From Staphylococcus sp. GSSP0090 (GTDB lineage Bacteria; Bacillota; Bacilli; Staphylococcales; Staphylococcaceae), in NCBI RefSeq assembly GCF_013391405.1, contig NZ_JACBFD010000041.1:1-32631 (forward strand): a DNA stretch of 32,631 bases. Direction: 5' to 3'. Each line of letters begins with the position of its first letter. Position 1 is the first letter of the stretch. The position numbers were made by a program, and so were the translations under genes. Below are positions 1 through 9,621 of the stretch, piece by piece. The notes under the pieces are model-generated. The model saw nothing but the letters and a program-made list of their open reading frames with translations. It was not told the DNA's origin and made no database searches.

Positions 1-61
1 TCTCCTTAATTTATTTGGTCAGATATTTAAATTATAGAGATTTTTGCGCTTTTTTTGTATC

Positions 62-96
62 AAAAAACAGGGCTGATTTTTATATCAGTCCTGTTT
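62..96 (-). terminator. Rho-independent terminator (minus strand)
   Basis: Arms 65-77 and 84-96 pair with a single mismatch around the loop TTTTTA. On the minus strand the stem is followed by six T residues (67 down to 62). It would stop transcripts coming from ypoC that pass the hairpin at 118-145. On the plus strand there is no T-run, although the stem itself is symmetrical. Confidence 0.65.
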
Positions 97-109
97 AGTA
101 TAGAGCCTA

Positions 110-145
110 AAAAAATACCAACATCGTCGGAGACTTTGTCGACAG
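110..145 (-). terminator. Decayed copy of a repeated terminator hairpin
   Basis: On the minus strand, bases 145-132 and 128-118 form an imperfect stem around a 3-base loop, followed by a run of seven T. Bases 126-145 are the exact reverse complement of 32539-32558 at the other end of the window, where the same hairpin is better preserved. It is a plausible end for the dnaD-nth-ypoC transcript. The distal arm has lost several pairs, so its strength is uncertain. Confidence 0.5.
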
Positions 146-150
146 CTTGA

Positions 151-199
151 CATACTAATCTTACTAATTCAGCATATATTTGGATTAGTGTGCTTTTTT
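151..199 (+). terminator. Possible plus-strand terminator with large loop
   Basis: Arms 151-160 and 183-192 form a 10-bp stem (one G-T pair) with a 22-base loop, followed by C and six T (194-199). The orientation suits a gene entering from the left edge, as expected for pbp2. The large loop weakens the call. Confidence 0.35.
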
Positions 200-405
200 A
201 GAATCTTATGCTTTTCATAAGACATGCCTATTGATTGAAGGTGTGGCTCAAGACTTTATTCTCCTACGATACGAATCTACTCGGTGTGTACGACGAAATA
301 AATTCATCCGAAAATAGCCTGTATTCAAATAATAGGTCATCCTATTTTAAAATAAGATGGTTTGTGTATAAAATGACTTACAAATCATTCAACGCGTTCA
401 ATTAA

Positions 406-738
406 CTATGACTTTCGGTTTTTACTTCTAATTTGATAAGAAGCGTTCATTTTTATAAGTTCTGATTTCAAAGTTTTCATTTGACTGTAGCCCATAAAAT
501 GATATTTTCTAGCAATCATATAATGATAACGTTCTTCAAAGTTCATTGGCACGACAGGATATGCATCTAATTTTGAAAAATCTATAGTTTGGATATGGTT
601 AATTTGCTTAAAATATTGTTCAATTAAATTGAAATATTCATCTAATTTCAATTTAGCATCAGATGATTTTAATTGCTTTGCTTTTGCATATGCATCAATT
701 TGAGTTTCTAATTCATTAAAATCTTCTTTAGTAATCAT
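406..738 (-). CDS. ypoC: YpoC-like protein of unknown function
   Basis: A 110-residue soluble protein with no signal peptide or membrane segment, rich in Lys, Tyr and Gln; residues 1-60 look mostly helical. It is called YpoC-like from its place directly after dnaD-nth, exactly as in Bacillus subtilis, and from the ending, where the segment around NFEERYHYMIARKYHFMGY resembles the conserved part of that family. It is shorter than the Bacillus protein (about 160 residues, from memory). The ATG lies 4 bases after the nth stop, and its ribosome binding site (GAAAGAGGCG) is inside the end of nth, so the two are translationally linked. Function is unknown; linkage to DNA repair and replication genes is the only clue. 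Confidence 0.8.
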   Translation of the reverse strand: MITKEDFNELETQIDAYAKAKQLKSSDAKLKLDEYFNLIEQYFKQINHIQTIDFSKLDAYPVVPMNFEERYHYMIARKYHFMGYSQMKTLKSELIKMNASYQIRSKNRKS

Positions 739-742
739 AAAA

Positions 743-1402
743 TTACGCCTCTTTCAATTTGGCTTTATAACGTTTTTGCCCTTCTCTACAATCATTAAAT
801 AGTGGACAAACATCACACTTTGGTTTTCTTGCAAGACAGTGATAACGACCAAAGAAGATAAGTTGATGATGCGTTTTATTCCAGCGCTCTCTTGGTACAA
901 CGTGGCACAACTTATCTTCAACTTGTCTCACATTGTCTTTCCATCTACAGATGCCTAAACGTTTAGATATTCTCTCTACGTGCGTATCAACTGCTAATGA
1001 TGGTTCACCAAAAGCAACACTCATAACAACATTCGCAGTTTTTCTACCTACTCCGGCTAAACTTTCTAATTCTGCATGAGTATGTGGAATCTCGCCATCA
1101 AATTGATCTAACAAGGAGCGACATAATTTTTGAATGTTTTTCGCTTTGCTTCTGTACAGACCAATGGTACGTAAATCATTTTCTAATTCAGAAATATCGA
1201 CATTTAGGTAATCTTCGGGTGTTTTATATTTTTGAAATAAATCTTTTGTTAATTTATTAACAGAAATATCCGTGGTTTGAGCTGATAATAACACAGCGAT
1301 AGTTAATTCAAAGGCATTGTCGTGTTTTAGTTCACATTCAGCATCTGGAAACATTTGTGCTATGACATCAACCATTTCTAATGCTTTTTTATTACTTATC
1401 AT
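743..1402 (-). CDS. nth: Endonuclease III (DNA glycosylase/AP lyase)
   Basis: Base excision repair enzyme that removes oxidised pyrimidines and cuts the abasic site. The 219-residue product has the helix-hairpin-helix LAGVGRKTANVV with the catalytic Lys, the catalytic Asp in VDTHVERIS, and the C-terminal [4Fe-4S] cysteines in C-x6-C-x2-C-x5-C (CLARKPKCDVCPLFNDC). The start chosen is the ATG at 1402, preceded 7 bases upstream by GGGGAG; an in-frame ATG at 1417 has no ribosome binding site. This start overlaps the dnaD stop by 11 bases, so nth is probably coupled to dnaD. It is the middle gene of dnaD-nth-ypoC. Confidence 0.96.
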   Translation of the reverse strand: MISNKKALEMVDVIAQMFPDAECELKHDNAFELTIAVLLSAQTTDISVNKLTKDLFQKYKTPEDYLNVDISELENDLRTIGLYRSKAKNIQKLCRSLLDQFDGEIPHTHAELESLAGVGRKTANVVMSVAFGEPSLAVDTHVERISKRLGICRWKDNVRQVEDKLCHVVPRERWNKTHHQLIFFGRYHCLARKPKCDVCPLFNDCREGQKRYKAKLKEA

Positions 1403-2078
1403 TTGGATTCTCCCCATTTAGCCAGTCAAATTTAGGCACTTTTTTAATTGTATGCTTCATTTTAGGTTGATTGAATTGGCGGCTAATTTTTTTAGAATCT
1501 TCAATCGTTTTCACATTATTTTTTTTCCAATTTAATAAAATACGATCGATATATTTAAAACTCAGCTTATTCTGGCTTGTAGCTTCATCTAATGCAGCTT
1601 GAATGACACTTATTTCATGTTTATCAATATCTAACCATTGATTTAACGTTTCTATTTCAAAAGGAGACAATGGTCTACCGAAGGCTTGTTCTATCTGTTG
1701 GAATAAAACATTAAACTCAACTTCTGTATTTTCTGTTTCTACTTCGATATTCATTTGTGCCATTATCTCGCTTAATTTGACATAGAATTGGTCAAGATTC
1801 ATATATTCGGTAAATTTACCTTCTTCATCTTTTTCAACCTTTAATTCAAGTAAGTCATGTTGTATTAGACTTTGGATAATAGTTGTGACTTCTCTTGAAC
1901 CAAGTGTCGTCCCTTGTTGCAATGATTCAATCGATGGCTGTTTGTTTGAAGTTTCAGAGGCATGTAATAGCTTAATTAAAATAACCAATTCAGCTTCATT
2001 TATCCCTAGTTGATTATAATGATCTAATAGTTCGCGTCTAATTATAACGGGGCGTATTTTAAGTTGTTCACTATTCAA
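1392..2078 (-). CDS. dnaD: DNA replication initiation protein DnaD
   Basis: Primosomal protein that acts with DnaA, DnaB and DnaI to load the replicative helicase at oriC and at restart sites. The 228-residue product has the N-terminal winged-helix oligomerisation domain (about 1-100, with SIESLQQGTTLGSREVTTIIQ as the DNA-reading part) and a C-terminal DnaD/DnaB2 helical domain (about 125-200) ending near the conserved YIDRILLNWKKNN. The start is TTG at 2078: AGGAGG lies 9 bases upstream and no ATG fits. It is the first gene of dnaD-nth-ypoC, downstream of the asnS terminator. Confidence 0.96.
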   Translation of the reverse strand: MNSEQLKIRPVIIRRELLDHYNQLGINEAELVILIKLLHASETSNKQPSIESLQQGTTLGSREVTTIIQSLIQHDLLELKVEKDEEGKFTEYMNLDQFYVKLSEIMAQMNIEVETENTEVEFNVLFQQIEQAFGRPLSPFEIETLNQWLDIDKHEISVIQAALDEATSQNKLSFKYIDRILLNWKKNNVKTIEDSKKISRQFNQPKMKHTIKKVPKFDWLNGENPNDK

Positions 2079-2106
2079 AGATAAATACCTCCTGTTCTAT
2101 ATTAAT

Positions 2107-2145
2107 ATTATAAAAACGTCCAGCCATTGATAACTAGACTGGACG
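2107..2145 (-). terminator. asnS terminator, T-tract merges with a TATAAT
   Basis: Arms 2117-2123 and 2139-2145 (CGTCCAG/CTGGACG) form a perfect 7-bp GC-rich stem, followed on the minus strand by five T (2116-2112). The last T begins the hexamer TATAAT (2112-2107), about 30 bases before the dnaD start codon, which may be the -10 of a dnaD promoter, although no good -35 is visible. Confidence 0.75.
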
Positions 2146-2171
2146 AATTCTGCACATATTTTTAAACTTAA

Positions 2172-3464
2172 TTAAGGATATAAACGGTTTAATAAACGTG
2201 GGAATGGTGCTGTTTCACGAACGTGTTCAACGCCTGATAACCAAGCCACAGTTCTTTCTAAGCCTAAACCAAAACCACTATGTGGTACACTACCGTAACG
2301 ACGTAAATCTAAATAATAGCTATAACTTTCAGCATCTAATTCGAATTGATTGAGTCGTTGTTCAAGTAGGTCAAGATCATTAATTCGTTCAGAGCCGCCT
2401 ATAATTTCACCATAACCTTCTGGCGCGATTAAGTCTGCACATAAAACAGTGTCTTCATTTTCTGGATTAGGTTGCATATAGAATGGTTTGATTTTTGTTG
2501 GGTAATTCGTGATGAATACTGGTAAATCATAATGATTCGCGATAGCAGTTTCGTGTGGTGCACCGAAATCTTCACCCCACTCAATATCATCAAAGCCTTG
2601 TTCTTTTAAGAAAACAACAGCATCATCATAAGTTATACGTGGGAATGGTGTTGTAACTTTTTCTAATTTAGATGTATCTCTTTCTAAAGCGTTTAATTCT
2701 AATTTACAGTTGTTCAATACAGACTTAACAATGTGCGTAACATATTGTTCTTGTACTTCTAAACTTTGCGCATGTTCACAAAATGCCATTTCTGGTTCTA
2801 TCATCCAGAATTCTATTAAGTGACGACGTGTTTTAGATTTTTCAGCACGGAATGTAGGTCCGAATGAGAATACTCTGCCGTGTGCCATAGCTGCAGCTTC
2901 CATATATAATTGACCACTTTGTGATAAGAAAGCATCTTGATCAAAATATTTTGTATGGAATAACTCACTTGTACCTTCTGGTGCACTTGCTGTTAAGATA
3001 GGTGGATCGATTTTTGTAAATCCGTTATCATTAAAAAATTCATAAGTTGCACGAATAATTTCATTTCTAATTTTCATAACGGCATGTTGTTTTTTCGAAC
3101 GTAGCCATAAATGACGATGATCCATTAAAAATTCAGTACCATGATTTTTAGGTGTAATTGGATAATCATGCGCTTCAGAGATTACTTCAATTGATTTCAC
3201 TTGCATTTCATATCCGATATCAGAACGATTGTCTTCACTAATCACACCTGTCACATATAATGATGACTCTTGTGTAATTTCTTTCGCTGTTTGAAATACA
3301 GCTTCATCAACTTCTGCTTTAGCAACAACACCTTGCATAAATCCAGTGCCATCTCTTAATTGTAAGAAAGCGATCTTACCGCTTGAACGTTTATTCGTTA
3401 ACCAAGCACCGATTGTAACTTCTTGGCCAATATACTGTTTTGCTTCTTTAATCGTTGTCTTCAT
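2172..3464 (-). CDS. asnS: Asparaginyl-tRNA synthetase
   Basis: Charges tRNA-Asn with asparagine using ATP. The 430-residue class IIb enzyme has an N-terminal OB-fold anticodon domain (about 1-110, [24 protein letters not shown]), class II motif 2 ([24 protein letters not shown] region, near residue 210-235) and motif 3 ([13 protein letters not shown]) close to the C-terminus. The start is the ATG at 3464 with AGGAGA 6 bases upstream; the frame stays open to 3527, but the extra 21 residues are basic, unlike the family, and lack a ribosome site. It appears monocistronic, with its own promoter (3511-3539) and terminator. No T-box fits in the short leader. Confidence 0.97.
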   Translation of the reverse strand: MKTTIKEAKQYIGQEVTIGAWLTNKRSSGKIAFLQLRDGTGFMQGVVAKAEVDEAVFQTAKEITQESSLYVTGVISEDNRSDIGYEMQVKSIEVISEAHDYPITPKNHGTEFLMDHRHLWLRSKKQHAVMKIRNEIIRATYEFFNDNGFTKIDPPILTASAPEGTSELFHTKYFDQDAFLSQSGQLYMEAAAMAHGRVFSFGPTFRAEKSKTRRHLIEFWMIEPEMAFCEHAQSLEVQEQYVTHIVKSVLNNCKLELNALERDTSKLEKVTTPFPRITYDDAVVFLKEQGFDDIEWGEDFGAPHETAIANHYDLPVFITNYPTKIKPFYMQPNPENEDTVLCADLIAPEGYGEIIGGSERINDLDLLEQRLNQFELDAESYSYYLDLRRYGSVPHSGFGLGLERTVAWLSGVEHVRETAPFPRLLNRLYP

Positions 3465-3510
3465 AACCAGTCTCCTATATAAGTGTTTTCTTCTTTTCTT
3501 ATCCTTATAT

Positions 3511-3539
3511 ATTTTAACAAAATACATATATAAGTTCTA
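3511..3539 (-). promoter_or_regulatory. Candidate asnS promoter, extended -10
   Basis: On the minus strand: TAGAAC (3539-3534), 17-base spacer, TAAAAT (3516-3511), with TGT directly before the -10 (extended -10). The -35 is weak (3 of 6 sigma-A positions). The predicted transcript start is about 40 bases before the asnS ATG. Confidence 0.4.
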
Positions 3540-3555
3540 GTTGCTTGTGCTATGT

Positions 3556-6258
3556 TTATGATTTATTGGTATTTTCTTTTTTTAATTTATTAAGGAGTGT
3601 CGAAAATTGTTTGATATCCCCTTTTTTCTGACGATAATGCTCTAGTGATTGTTCAAAAAAATGTTTATAATGACTACGAATTAAACGGTCATCAAATGAT
3701 ACGATAATGCCTTTATCATTTTCGCTTCGAATTAATCTACCAAGACCCTGTCTAAAACGTGTCACGGCATCTGGTAATACATATTCTTTGAACGTAGAAG
3801 TAAACTCAGATTCCATCAACCAATATTTCGTATTATTTTGGTTCATAAAAGGTAATTTAGCAATCATGACACATTTAATGCCGTTTGACTGAAAATCAAA
3901 GCCTTCGAAGAATGTACCTGTACCTAACAAAATCGCCTTATTAAAACTATTAAATTGTTGAACAATTTTATAATTTTGATTCTGTTGTTGAGTGAGCACT
4001 ACATAATCTTCAAATTCAGGTAATTCATTTATTAATTCTTGAACCATATGCATCATTTTATAACTTGTGAATAAGATAAGACATTTAGATTCAACAACAG
4101 AAACGTATTCAATCACATAATTGACAATGGAACTTACGTAATCGTTGATGTTCTTGTAATTATAAGTTGATACATCATTTGGTATAAAGACTGTCGTTTG
4201 ATTAGGTGATGCCACGGTTGTATCAATTTCATATGTGTTAAACTCAATATCTTTATTAAACCAGTGTTTAAAATTCTCAAAGGAATGATTAAATGTGAGT
4301 GTACCTGAAATAAATGTAAGTGATTTGAATTTGTCGAGTACTTGTTTTGTAAGAATTTCTTTCACATCATAATCTTTCACATTAAGTCTTATAGTAGATT
4401 TTTGGTTTAAATTTTTAATAGATAAATAACTTGTATGATTATTTTTAAGACTTTGTTCTATATCTTTAAAACGATCATTAATATATAGGAATTGCTTTCG
4501 TACAGATTTAATTGATTTATGGCTCATACCATTAAAAAATTCTAAGGTCATATTTAATTTATGAATAATCGCATGTAAATCATTTAATATAGGTGTAACA
4601 TCAAAGTGGTATACGAAGTGAAGTTTATGAACTTCATCATCTTGTATTTCAGAAGACTGAATAATTTCATACATTGTCGTAAATAATTGCTCATTCAGAT
4701 CATGTATTTCATTTACCGTTGTTTTCAATCCAAAAACATCTATCGGTGGGATATCTAGCTTTTCAAGAATACGTTGTTGTTCAAGTAAATCTATAGATTT
4801 TAATAATTTTTCGTTTTCAGTCTTACCAATTAACCCTAACTGATATTTGATATCAGCGTAGCTCAGTTCATTTGTTACTTGATTTAAAGCGTAATCGGGT
4901 AGTCTATGTGCTTCATCTATAATACAATCATCAAACAATTGATAAATAGAATTATCATGTGCTGCGTGGATTAAGTGAGCATGGTTTGTGATACCAATTT
5001 GAATATTTTGTGCATTACGTTTAATAAAATTAAAATAATGTATATCATTTCGCGCAGGAACGTACGTTTCGAGTTTTTGTTCGAAGTACATTTTTTGTCC
5101 GCCTTTTAAATCTAATTCTTGAATATCACCAGTATCTGTTTCGGTAATCCAAATAAGCAGTTGCATCTTCAAGATACAAACCTCATAATTACTAGATTCT
5201 TCTTTAAGTATTTGACTTATTAATCCTAAAGCAATATAATCACGTTTGCTTTTGATCAGCGTAGCATTTATTTTGAAATCTAGTGCTTTTTTGAGTGCAG
5301 GTATATCTTTTTCTAATAATTGATTTTGTAATAATTTTGTATTTGTTGAAATCATGACATGTTTGCCAGTTTCAATGTTATACATCAGTGAAGCAAGGAG
5401 ATAAGCAAATGATTTGCCGCTTCCTAGTGGTGCTTCAATCATTGCTTTTTCACTATGCATTAGTTGCTCCAAAATAATTTCAGATAAGTATAATTGCTGA
5501 GGACGATATGTTAAGTCTAATGCTTTCGTCACTAATGTGTATAGATCTTTTAAATTACCATCAAAATTTACAGTCGGTGCTTTAAAATCTACTTGTTTTT
5601 TATAGATGATTTGTTCGAATTGATCAAAACGATCACTCAGTTCGTGTTCATCATAATTACGCACCATTTCAAATATAATGTCGTGTAAATCATATTTGAG
5701 ATTTTTGCTAAGATAATATAGTTGCTTAAGTGTATCCAATGGTAAAGATTCAAATTTTTCGAATGCAATAATCATTAATTGTGCAGTCGTTGCTGCGTCT
5801 TCATCTGCACGATGGGCATTATTCAAGACGATACCATGTGCTTCTGCTAGTTCGCTTAATTGATAGCTCTTATCTGTTGGGAAAGCTACTTTGAATAATT
5901 CTAGAGTGTCCATGACTTTCTTTGGACGATAATTGATATGGCATTGTTTAAATGATTTTTTGATGAAATTCAAATCAAATGCCACATTATGCGCGACAAA
6001 TATACAGCCATCTATTTGGTTATATAAATCTTCAGCAATTTCATGAAAATACGGTGCTTGATTTAACATATCTTCTTCAATTGATGTTAACGCCTGAATA
6101 AAAGGAGGAATTTCTAAATCTGTTTTAATCATTGAATGATATGTTCCGATAATTTTATTTTCTCTCACAAACGTTATACCTATTTGAATAATTTCATCAT
6201 AATCTAATTGGTTGCCTGTAGTTTCTAAGTCTACGACTGCATAGCAAGGTTTTGCCAT
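3556..6258 (-). CDS. dinG: DinG-family protein with DnaQ-like 3'-5' exonuclease domain
   Basis: A 900-residue fusion of an N-terminal DEDDh exonuclease (about 1-165; motifs VDLETTG, AHNVAFD and AHRADEDA) with an XPD/DinG-like superfamily 2 body. Walker A (GSGKS in [13 protein letters not shown]), the DEAH box ([10 protein letters not shown]) and motif VI (RQGLGRLIR) are all present. The four-cysteine iron-sulfur cluster of E. coli DinG is absent between Walker A and DEAH. Published work on S. aureus DinG describes it as a nuclease without helicase activity; I infer the same here. The start is the ATG at 6258, 7 bases after AAGGAGG; an upstream ATG at 6276 lies in front of that site and is rejected. 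Last gene of ypjD-bshA-cca-birA-dinG. Confidence 0.95.
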   Translation of the reverse strand: MAKPCYAVVDLETTGNQLDYDEIIQIGITFVRENKIIGTYHSMIKTDLEIPPFIQALTSIEEDMLNQAPYFHEIAEDLYNQIDGCIFVAHNVAFDLNFIKKSFKQCHINYRPKKVMDTLELFKVAFPTDKSYQLSELAEAHGIVLNNAHRADEDAATTAQLMIIAFEKFESLPLDTLKQLYYLSKNLKYDLHDIIFEMVRNYDEHELSDRFDQFEQIIYKKQVDFKAPTVNFDGNLKDLYTLVTKALDLTYRPQQLYLSEIILEQLMHSEKAMIEAPLGSGKSFAYLLASLMYNIETGKHVMISTNTKLLQNQLLEKDIPALKKALDFKINATLIKSKRDYIALGLISQILKEESSNYEVCILKMQLLIWITETDTGDIQELDLKGGQKMYFEQKLETYVPARNDIHYFNFIKRNAQNIQIGITNHAHLIHAAHDNSIYQLFDDCIIDEAHRLPDYALNQVTNELSYADIKYQLGLIGKTENEKLLKSIDLLEQQRILEKLDIPPIDVFGLKTTVNEIHDLNEQLFTTMYEIIQSSEIQDDEVHKLHFVYHFDVTPILNDLHAIIHKLNMTLEFFNGMSHKSIKSVRKQFLYINDRFKDIEQSLKNNHTSYLSIKNLNQKSTIRLNVKDYDVKEILTKQVLDKFKSLTFISGTLTFNHSFENFKHWFNKDIEFNTYEIDTTVASPNQTTVFIPNDVSTYNYKNINDYVSSIVNYVIEYVSVVESKCLILFTSYKMMHMVQELINELPEFEDYVVLTQQQNQNYKIVQQFNSFNKAILLGTGTFFEGFDFQSNGIKCVMIAKLPFMNQNNTKYWLMESEFTSTFKEYVLPDAVTRFRQGLGRLIRSENDKGIIVSFDDRLIRSHYKHFFEQSLEHYRQKKGDIKQFSTLLNKLKKENTNKS

Positions 6259-6284
6259 TCTTTTTCCTCCTTTCATTATTTGAA

Positions 6285-7256
6285 CTATAATTCGATATCG
6301 GCGCTCATCAATTGATGTTGTTGGTTATTTTCATCTAGAACAATTAAAAAACCATTATCATCAATATCAATAGCTTCTCCTTTGAATTGTGTGTTATTTT
6401 CAGTAAATCTTAACTGTTTATGCCATATATTTGAAGCTGCTATGTATTCATCACGAATAGTTGAAAATGGTTCTTTAATAAATTGTCTATAACGTTCTTC
6501 GATTTGTGTAATAAGCACTTGTAAGAAATCATAACGATTCACTTTATCTTGTGTGTGTATTCTCATGCTGGTTGCTTTTTGAGCCAATTCACCAGTAAAA
6601 TCGGTGGATTCTTGATTCATATTAATACCAATACCACATATAACTGCTTCAATACCGTCACTGTTTGCAACCATCTCGGTTAAAAAACCACAAACTTTTT
6701 GATTATTGATATAAATATCATTAGGCCACTTTATAGAAACTTCACTTGATACAAATTTTTGGATCGCATCTCTGATACCCAGCGCCATAAATAAATTAAA
6801 TTTAGTTATCATATCGAAAGGTACATCTGGTCGTAAAACAATAGACATCCATAGCCCTTTTCCTTTGGTTGATGCCCAAGGTCTATTGAAGCGGCCTTTT
6901 CCTTTCGTTTGTTCATCGCTAAGAATTAAAAATGAATCTGTATTACCCACCAATCTTTGTTTGGCTAATAATTGTGTGGAGTCTACTTGGTTGAATATTT
7001 CAACATGATCAAATAAATGTTGTGATTGAAAGATTGGCATGACAATACCTTCGTACCATTTATCTGGTAATTGTATTAAACGATGCCCTTTATGATTAAT
7101 AGATTCAATCTGACATCCATCTGTTTTTAATTGATCAATGACTTTTTTTACAGCTGTTCTTGATATAGAAAGTTGCTCAGCGATAAATTGACCAGAAATG
7201 TACTCAGATTCATATTGATATAGAATATTGACAACTGCTTTACTGTATTTAGACAC
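6285..7256 (-). CDS. birA: Bifunctional biotin-protein ligase/biotin operon repressor
   Basis: Attaches biotin to acetyl-CoA and pyruvate carboxylase carriers and, when loaded with biotinyl-AMP, represses biotin genes. The 323-residue product has an N-terminal winged helix-turn-helix (about 1-65; [20 protein letters not shown]), which marks the DNA-binding class II form, then the catalytic domain with the biotinyl-AMP loop [10 protein letters not shown] and the [20 protein letters not shown] segment, and a C-terminal SH3-like cap (about 275-323). The start is GTG at 7256, overlapping the cca stop by 8 bases, so translation is coupled. The ribosome site is weak (GGTGAAA). Next gene is dinG, 26 bases on. 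Confidence 0.95.
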   Translation of the reverse strand: MSKYSKAVVNILYQYESEYISGQFIAEQLSISRTAVKKVIDQLKTDGCQIESINHKGHRLIQLPDKWYEGIVMPIFQSQHLFDHVEIFNQVDSTQLLAKQRLVGNTDSFLILSDEQTKGKGRFNRPWASTKGKGLWMSIVLRPDVPFDMITKFNLFMALGIRDAIQKFVSSEVSIKWPNDIYINNQKVCGFLTEMVANSDGIEAVICGIGINMNQESTDFTGELAQKATSMRIHTQDKVNRYDFLQVLITQIEERYRQFIKEPFSTIRDEYIAASNIWHKQLRFTENNTQFKGEAIDIDDNGFLIVLDENNQQHQLMSADIEL

Positions 7257-8448
7257 GTGTTTTCACCCACTTTTTAAGTTCAGGTTTGAAATTGTCTACT
7301 TCACCTGATATTATAGCGCATTCAACTTCACGTAAAGTTTCTTTAAGCCATGGTCCGCTTTTTTTATTCGCTATTTCTAATATATCTTTACCATTGATAT
7401 CCATTTCACTTCTTGTAGTCATCGGTAATTGTTTTGCAATTTCAGTTACTATTTGATGATTGACGATTAAAGGTGATACAGACGTAATCTGATTTAGTTT
7501 TAAATCTTCTAAATAGCTTAATACTTCTAGTATATCTTTTTTTCCATAGTCATAAACAAATAATTTTAGTTGTGATTTTGTTTTCACCTTATCTATATGT
7601 TCGATAAGCTGAACGAATGTTCTAATGCGTTTTTTTTCATTGTTGCTCATTTTCAAATCAGATATATTGGCATTGACCTCAGGTTGTTGCGCCATTAAAA
7701 ATGCAACAAACGTCGTAAATGACATCTCATGATGTAATGTAATTTTTTCAATATCATAGTGTTTGAAAAAAGGAATATATTTAAATGCCTTAAAATGCTT
7801 TAAATTATTAAAACTTTGCGTTACAAATGCACCACATGTCAGTTTCTTTAATTCAACGATAATACGTTCAATTGCTAAAAATTTAATATCAGCAATGTGG
7901 TTAAACATTGCCTTATAGGTAGCCGCTTCTATGTTAAAACCGAATTGTGATTGGAAACGTAAACCTCTGATAATTCTCAAAGCATCTTCATCAAAGCGTT
8001 CATCAGGATTACCTACAGTTCTAATACGTTGATGTTTAATATCTTTTTGTCCTTCAAAATAATCAAAGATTTGATAATTGATATCCATCGCAATGGCGTT
8101 CATTGTAAAGTCTCTACGTTGTACATCTTCATATAGATTTCTAACAAAAAAGACCTCATTAGGTCTACGGTGATCATCGTAATCACCCTCAGCACGAAAC
8201 GTAGTTACCTCATACTGTTCGCCATTATATATCACATTGATTGTGCCATGTTCTCTTCCAATAGGTATAGTCTTATCAAATATCGCTTCAATTTCCTCTG
8301 GCGTTGCACTCGTTGTAATATCTATATCATGAATAGGTCTATTCATAAGATAATCGCGCACTGATCCGCCAACAAAATAGGCTTGGAATTGGTGTGCTTG
8401 TAATTTATTTAGAATTGGTTTAGCTGTTTCAAATAAAGAATTAGTCAT
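7249..8448 (-). CDS. cca: CCA-adding tRNA nucleotidyltransferase
   Basis: Adds or repairs the 3' CCA end of tRNAs. The 399-residue class II enzyme has the head nucleotidyltransferase motifs FVGGSVRD and DIDITT (metal-binding Asp pair), the RRDFTMNAIA motif, and the neck DEDALRIIRGLRF, followed by a helical body and tail that bind tRNA. It is often annotated papS or poly(A) polymerase in older Staphylococcus genomes; the motifs and length fit the CCA enzyme of Firmicutes. The ATG at 8448 overlaps the bshA stop by 8 bases, with GAGGG just upstream. Neighbours bshA and birA are the same as in Bacillus. Confidence 0.95.
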   Translation of the reverse strand: MTNSLFETAKPILNKLQAHQFQAYFVGGSVRDYLMNRPIHDIDITTSATPEEIEAIFDKTIPIGREHGTINVIYNGEQYEVTTFRAEGDYDDHRRPNEVFFVRNLYEDVQRRDFTMNAIAMDINYQIFDYFEGQKDIKHQRIRTVGNPDERFDEDALRIIRGLRFQSQFGFNIEAATYKAMFNHIADIKFLAIERIIVELKKLTCGAFVTQSFNNLKHFKAFKYIPFFKHYDIEKITLHHEMSFTTFVAFLMAQQPEVNANISDLKMSNNEKKRIRTFVQLIEHIDKVKTKSQLKLFVYDYGKKDILEVLSYLEDLKLNQITSVSPLIVNHQIVTEIAKQLPMTTRSEMDINGKDILEIANKKSGPWLKETLREVECAIISGEVDNFKPELKKWVKTRV

Positions 8449-9589
8449 TGTTACCCTCTAACATTTTTTTGTAATAATACTCATATTGATCTGCGATTAA
8501 ATCAGAAGAAAATCTATTTGCAACATCTTCTAGCATTCGTGTCTGCATTGTATGATATAGTTCAGGATTAGTTAATAATTGAATCGCATACGCACTTGCA
8601 GCTTCATCATCTCCAACATTAACGATATATCCAGTATCTTCATGTTTAATTACTTCTTTAATACCACCAGCAGTTGACCCAATCGGAACCACACCAGATT
8701 TCATAGCTTCAAGTAATGTTAATCCAAAGCTTTCTTTTTCACTTAATAATAGAACTAAATCTGAAATTTGATAGAATTGGCTCACCCAATTTTGCTTTCC
8801 TAAAAACAAGACCTCATCTTCTAAATTAAGTTGACGTGCTTTTTCTTTCATATCCATTAGTTCTGGCCCATCACCAAGTAAGATTAATTTAGACGTGATA
8901 GCTTTATGCACTCTGGCAAATGTATCAATAATTGTATCAATGCGCTTCACCGATCTAAAATTGGATACATGAATCAGTACCTTTTCATCAGGTTGGATAC
9001 CATAACATGCTTTTAGTTGTTCATCTTCTGAGGTTGGTGTATTGAGTTTCGTAGGAAATTCTTTTTCTCTTACAAAATTATATATAGGGACAATCTCTTT
9101 ATCCGTTTCGATGATATCATATGTTTGTTGTGCAAGTGATTGACTTACACTCGTCACCACATCACTGCCTTCAATACCGAATTTAATCGCATTTTTTAAA
9201 GAATGATCATAACCGAGTACTGTAATATCAGTTCCATGCAATGTCGTCATGATTTTTATATCTTTTTGTGACATATGTTTAGCTAAAATACCACAGACAG
9301 CATGAGGTACAGCATAATGCATATGTAATAAATCTAAATCATATTCATTGATGACTTCAGCAATTTTTGTGCTTAGGGTTATATCATATGGAGGATATTG
9401 AAAAACTGCGTATTGGTTTACTTCAACTTGATGAAACGTCATATTTGGTAAAGGCTTTCTTATTCTAAATGGTATATTAGATGTAATAAAGTGAATATCA
9501 TGACCACGTTCAGCAAGTTTGATACCTAATTCTGTAGCTATAATGCCTGAACCACCCATAGATGGATAACAAGTGATGCCTATTTTCAT
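8441..9589 (-). CDS. bshA: N-acetyl-alpha-D-glucosaminyl L-malate synthase BshA
   Basis: First step of bacillithiol synthesis: transfers GlcNAc from UDP-GlcNAc to L-malate. The 382-residue GT4 glycosyltransferase has the N-terminal glycine loop CYPSMGGSGIIATELG, the HMHYAVPHA and TLHGTDITVLG segments of the acceptor side, and the C-terminal nucleotide-sugar site KESFGLTLLEAM (E-x7-E). The start is the ATG at 9589 (MKIGITCYP), which matches family starts; an ATG four codons earlier is fused to the ribosome site AAAGG and cannot be used efficiently. It sits between ypjD and cca. BshB and BshC are not in the window, but bacillithiol reductase bdr is at 26752-27738. Confidence 0.97.
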   Translation of the reverse strand: MKIGITCYPSMGGSGIIATELGIKLAERGHDIHFITSNIPFRIRKPLPNMTFHQVEVNQYAVFQYPPYDITLSTKIAEVINEYDLDLLHMHYAVPHAVCGILAKHMSQKDIKIMTTLHGTDITVLGYDHSLKNAIKFGIEGSDVVTSVSQSLAQQTYDIIETDKEIVPIYNFVREKEFPTKLNTPTSEDEQLKACYGIQPDEKVLIHVSNFRSVKRIDTIIDTFARVHKAITSKLILLGDGPELMDMKEKARQLNLEDEVLFLGKQNWVSQFYQISDLVLLLSEKESFGLTLLEAMKSGVVPIGSTAGGIKEVIKHEDTGYIVNVGDDEAASAYAIQLLTNPELYHTMQTRMLEDVANRFSSDLIADQYEYYYKKMLEGNND

Positions 9590-9621
9590 AAGGCGGTACA
9601 TCCTTTCTTATTTATGTGAAA

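Larger units (their letters stand above)
1..405. other. Intergenic region left of ypoC, terminators only
   Basis: No convincing coding region is seen in these 405 bases. It holds several hairpins listed separately (65-96, 118-145, 151-199), plus two weaker ones: arms 204-210/216-222 around CTTTT, and arms 331-336/341-346 around TCAT. In Bacillus and Staphylococcus the neighbour here is the convergent recU-pbp2/ponA pair, so the region probably separates the end of pbp2 (outside the window, plus strand) from the end of ypoC. The stretch 230-330 is not simple AT-rich filler and could be a 3' UTR or small RNA, but nothing proves it. Confidence 0.6.

Noticed and set aside
1..37. C-terminal end of pbp2 in the first bases
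   Set aside because: One frame reads to a TAG at 35-37, but 11 codons with no recognisable motif do not support a call.
1..405. RNase P RNA or 6S RNA in the left gap
   Set aside because: None of the conserved segments of either RNA that I can recall are present.
3346..3540. Plus-strand frame opposite the asnS start
   Set aside because: It is a shadow of asnS, with no ribosome site and no conserved protein character.
3465..3555. T-box leader for asnS
   Set aside because: Only 91 bases lie between dinG and asnS, with no stem I or antiterminator features and no terminator before the start.
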